Assembly (NCBI GenBank): GCA_016648135.1
Contig: JADDOH010001518.1
Location: 1 to 64,000 of the forward strand
Direction: 5' to 3'
DNA from: Agrypnia vestita
Taxonomy: Eukaryota > Arthropoda > Insecta > Trichoptera > Phryganeidae
Length of the DNA stretch: 64,000 nucleotides
The stretch's first letter is position 1; the number at the start of each line of letters is the position of its first letter. Both the position numbers and the translations under genes were made by a program. Shown here piece by piece: positions 61,915-64,000 of the stretch. The notes under the pieces are model-generated. The model worked only from the letters and a program-made list of their open reading frames with translations. It was not told the DNA's origin and searched no databases.

Positions 61915-62095
61915 TGACACCCATTATTACCTCGTACTCCAGTAGGCATGATACTGGCTTCTCATACCGGCGGTTTCAGGTTCGATTCCTGGTGAGGTCA
62001 CATTACATCTCAGTGATTCTCAAGCCTGGGTGTTTTTGTCAAGTATTTTGCTACATTAATTGGGCAACATGGCCTGTTATAGCGCTAAAAAATTA
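61915..62095 (+). mobile_element. tRNA-derived SINE
   Basis: Box A-like CTCCAGTAGGCATGATACTGG, box B GGTTCGATTCC, tail with tcaagcctgggtgtttttg and taattgggcaacatggcc. Same family as 32040-32215. Confidence 0.75.
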
Positions 62096-62549
62096 ATATA
62101 ATAAAATTTAGGCTTGGAAAATTAAAATGCGCGTCGTAGACCATACATATACCTACCCACGGCCGTATCCTGAAAATAATAACACTGTTAATTTTTAAAA
62201 ATTAAAAAATCAGCCCACGATTTTAAGGGTTCAATATTTGTGTTATCCAAACCAGAACGATCGATTCGACACATTATGCCATTATCAACTGATAAACATA
62301 GAACATTTTAGTGAGTTTAAATACAAAATATATTGGAAATAACAAAGATAATTGAATAAAAACATTGGTGTGCATTTATTCAATTATTCTTATTATTTCC
62401 AACATTGTGTATTTTAGATTTAACGTTTAATTACCTATTCAGGTGGTATAATTGTAAAGCCATTACCTGTGTTGATTGTTTTATTATTATTCATGTAATT
62501 TCCCTAAATTTCACCAAATACTTTTGTATATACATCCATCCATCCTCAG

Positions 62550-62745
62550 CGTTACAACTCTTGGTGGGTCCTATCTGCCTCCAGGAAAGTCCTCCATGCT
62601 GCTCTGTCGCTGGCTGCCATTTTCCAGTTTTGCTGCCCCAGGGCCCGGCAGTCCGCAACGACACCATCTAAGCACCGCAGTTTTGGTCTTCCGACACTTC
62701 TTCTGCCCATTGGGTCATTAAACACTTTTGTATATAAACTCACTA
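62550..62745 (-). mobile_element. RTE-type LINE 3' fragment
   Basis: The minus strand encodes DPMGRRSVGRPKLRCLDGVV, ADCRALGQQNWKMAASDRAA and WRTFLEADRTHQEL then a stop. The GRPKLRxLDxV and ALGxxNW...DRAxWR motifs are typical RTE polyprotein ends. Confidence 0.8.
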
Positions 62746-62888
62746 AAATGTTCCATGATCAATTGTCCTAGTTTGGATAATACAAGTAGGTATTGAATTC
62801 TTAAAATTGAATACCGTACCGCCTAGGCAATCAATACAGCTCTGTTGATATATTTAAAGCTCGAACACACACAAAAGACAAATATACT

Positions 62889-63749
62889 GTCACGTGTCAT
62901 GGCTGCAGGATGAATAAATGAAAACGCTGGGATTTAATAATGGATTTTTTGAATACCGATTAATTAATTAAACTTACGTACAATGTCACTTATCGCTATT
63001 TTTTTATATTTTTTTTTATAAAAAAATAGAGATGCGAACACGGAATACGTGTCACATTAATATTCTTACTATTTTCAAACTAAGCTAAACGCTTGTGCTA
63101 TGAAAATAGGACTAACTTGCTAGTCTGGGCTGAGATTCGAACCCGCGACCTTCGGATCACGAGGCGAGTGTCCTAACCACAAGACCAACAAGCTACTCAA
63201 ATAAATATTAAATGTAAGCTATTCCTTAAATTAAACTGTTTCGCAATTTATCACTCGTAAATATACACTTTATATTCGTTTTGACACTTTATTCACTATC
63301 CACTAGAATATTCCATCCAATTTCTGCACTTATTAATTTCGCTTCGGTTTATCTCACTACGTAAGAACTTTCTAGAATCGCAGTCGAATTTCCGCTCGCT
63401 TGGCATCACTGGCTTCTCGCCGCTACCGCTCGCTTGGCCGGACTGAACCGCTGCCCGCGGTGACCTTCGCTTCTGTTATCGCTGTCGGACGCGCACGTCA
63501 AATAACTCCGAAACTTGCGCCCGCGTGTCGTATTTATAGTGGCTAATGCTGTTATTGAAATTCCGAGAAGTTCCTCGCGTTTTCAAGACTTTACCAGCAA
63601 GTACTCGTAATTTTCAGATTTTGCTGGAAAGTTGCAGACGTCACTCAAAAGTTGGAGGTGATTCCAGATCCTTCGGTAGTATTGTGCCAACTTCAAACAA
63701 CTGTCACTTTGACAGAAGTGCGCGACTCCTTTTCGCCTCGTTACAATAC
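62889..63749. mobile_element. Possible LTR interrupted by SINE
   Basis: Without the nested SINE, a unit of about 650 bp starts TGTCACGTG and ends CTCGTTACA, with TG...CA ends and a GC-rich promoter-like centre (63380-63530). No target duplication was seen. Weak call. Confidence 0.25.
63010..63205 (-). mobile_element. tRNA-derived SINE
   Basis: Reverse-oriented near-identical copy of the SINE at 56105-56300: poly(T) at the left, atacgtgtcacattaatatt, GAGATTCGAACCCGCGACC (box B complement) and aagaccaacaagctact. Confidence 0.85.
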
Positions 63750-64000
63750 TTAGCTTCTATTTTATAGTTTGCCTGCATACTTACTCTTTTATTTTTTGTA
63801 GTTATGCTTCTAATATTATTTCATTTTATTTATTTTATTACACAGTAGTTATTTGATTTATGTTAGTAATATTCTTCAATTTTTTGTAAATTTCCGCTTT
63901 TGTGCTAAGCTATTTTAATACTTCATGTTTCACATTATGTAAGAGCCCAACCAGGGCGTATATCATTAATAAATAATAATAATAATTATATACACTAGTA

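Overview
This is a 64 kb piece of an AT-rich arthropod nuclear genome, most likely an insect. It holds intron-split genes, a (TTAGG)n block of the insect telomere type, tRNA-derived SINEs, several LINE clades, Penelope-like elements, and hAT, mariner-like and PIF/Harbinger DNA transposons. The order cannot be fixed from the sequence alone.

The only clear host gene is a Dscam-family cell-adhesion receptor on the minus strand, running from 49516 down to 11414. I resolved 26 exons from their splice sites, and all are mutually in phase. They encode Ig5, Ig6, Ig7, Ig8, Ig9, FN1, FN2, FN3, FN4, Ig10, FN5, FN6, one transmembrane helix and a cytoplasmic tail of four exons. This is the canonical Dscam order (nine Ig, four FN, Ig10, two FN, TM). 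The first four Ig domains, signal peptide and promoter are not in the window; the first visible exon begins in phase +1. No alternative exon cluster was seen at the Ig7 position, so this is a non-hypervariable Dscam paralogue. Unusual points are a roughly 60-residue basic/acidic insertion in Ig6 with a furin-like site, a second furin-like site at the start of Ig5, one GC-AG intron, and a probable second 3' end that would give a truncated tail.

The introns and flanks are packed with mobile elements. 1-4 kb: two LINE reverse transcriptases head to head, the left one an open ORF running off the window edge. 4-10 kb: a gene-free block with tandem repeats and an LTR-like unit. 11.4-49.5 kb: Dscam with intronic elements, including two PIF/Harbinger or mariner-like foldbacks, two hAT-like elements, SINEs, a TTAGG array, arrays of perfect heat-shock elements, a foldback MITE and a Penelope-like element with inverted termini. 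49.5-64 kb: no host gene found; LINE remnants, a second Penelope-like family, further hammerhead-ribozyme-like motifs, a solo LTR, a PIF/Harbinger element with TTA target duplication and SINEs.

The most notable non-gene signal is a set of hammerhead ribozyme cores (CUGANGA, helix II, GAAA, palindromic helix III) at five or more sites, three of them in inverted pairs, belonging to about four Penelope-like terminal-repeat families.
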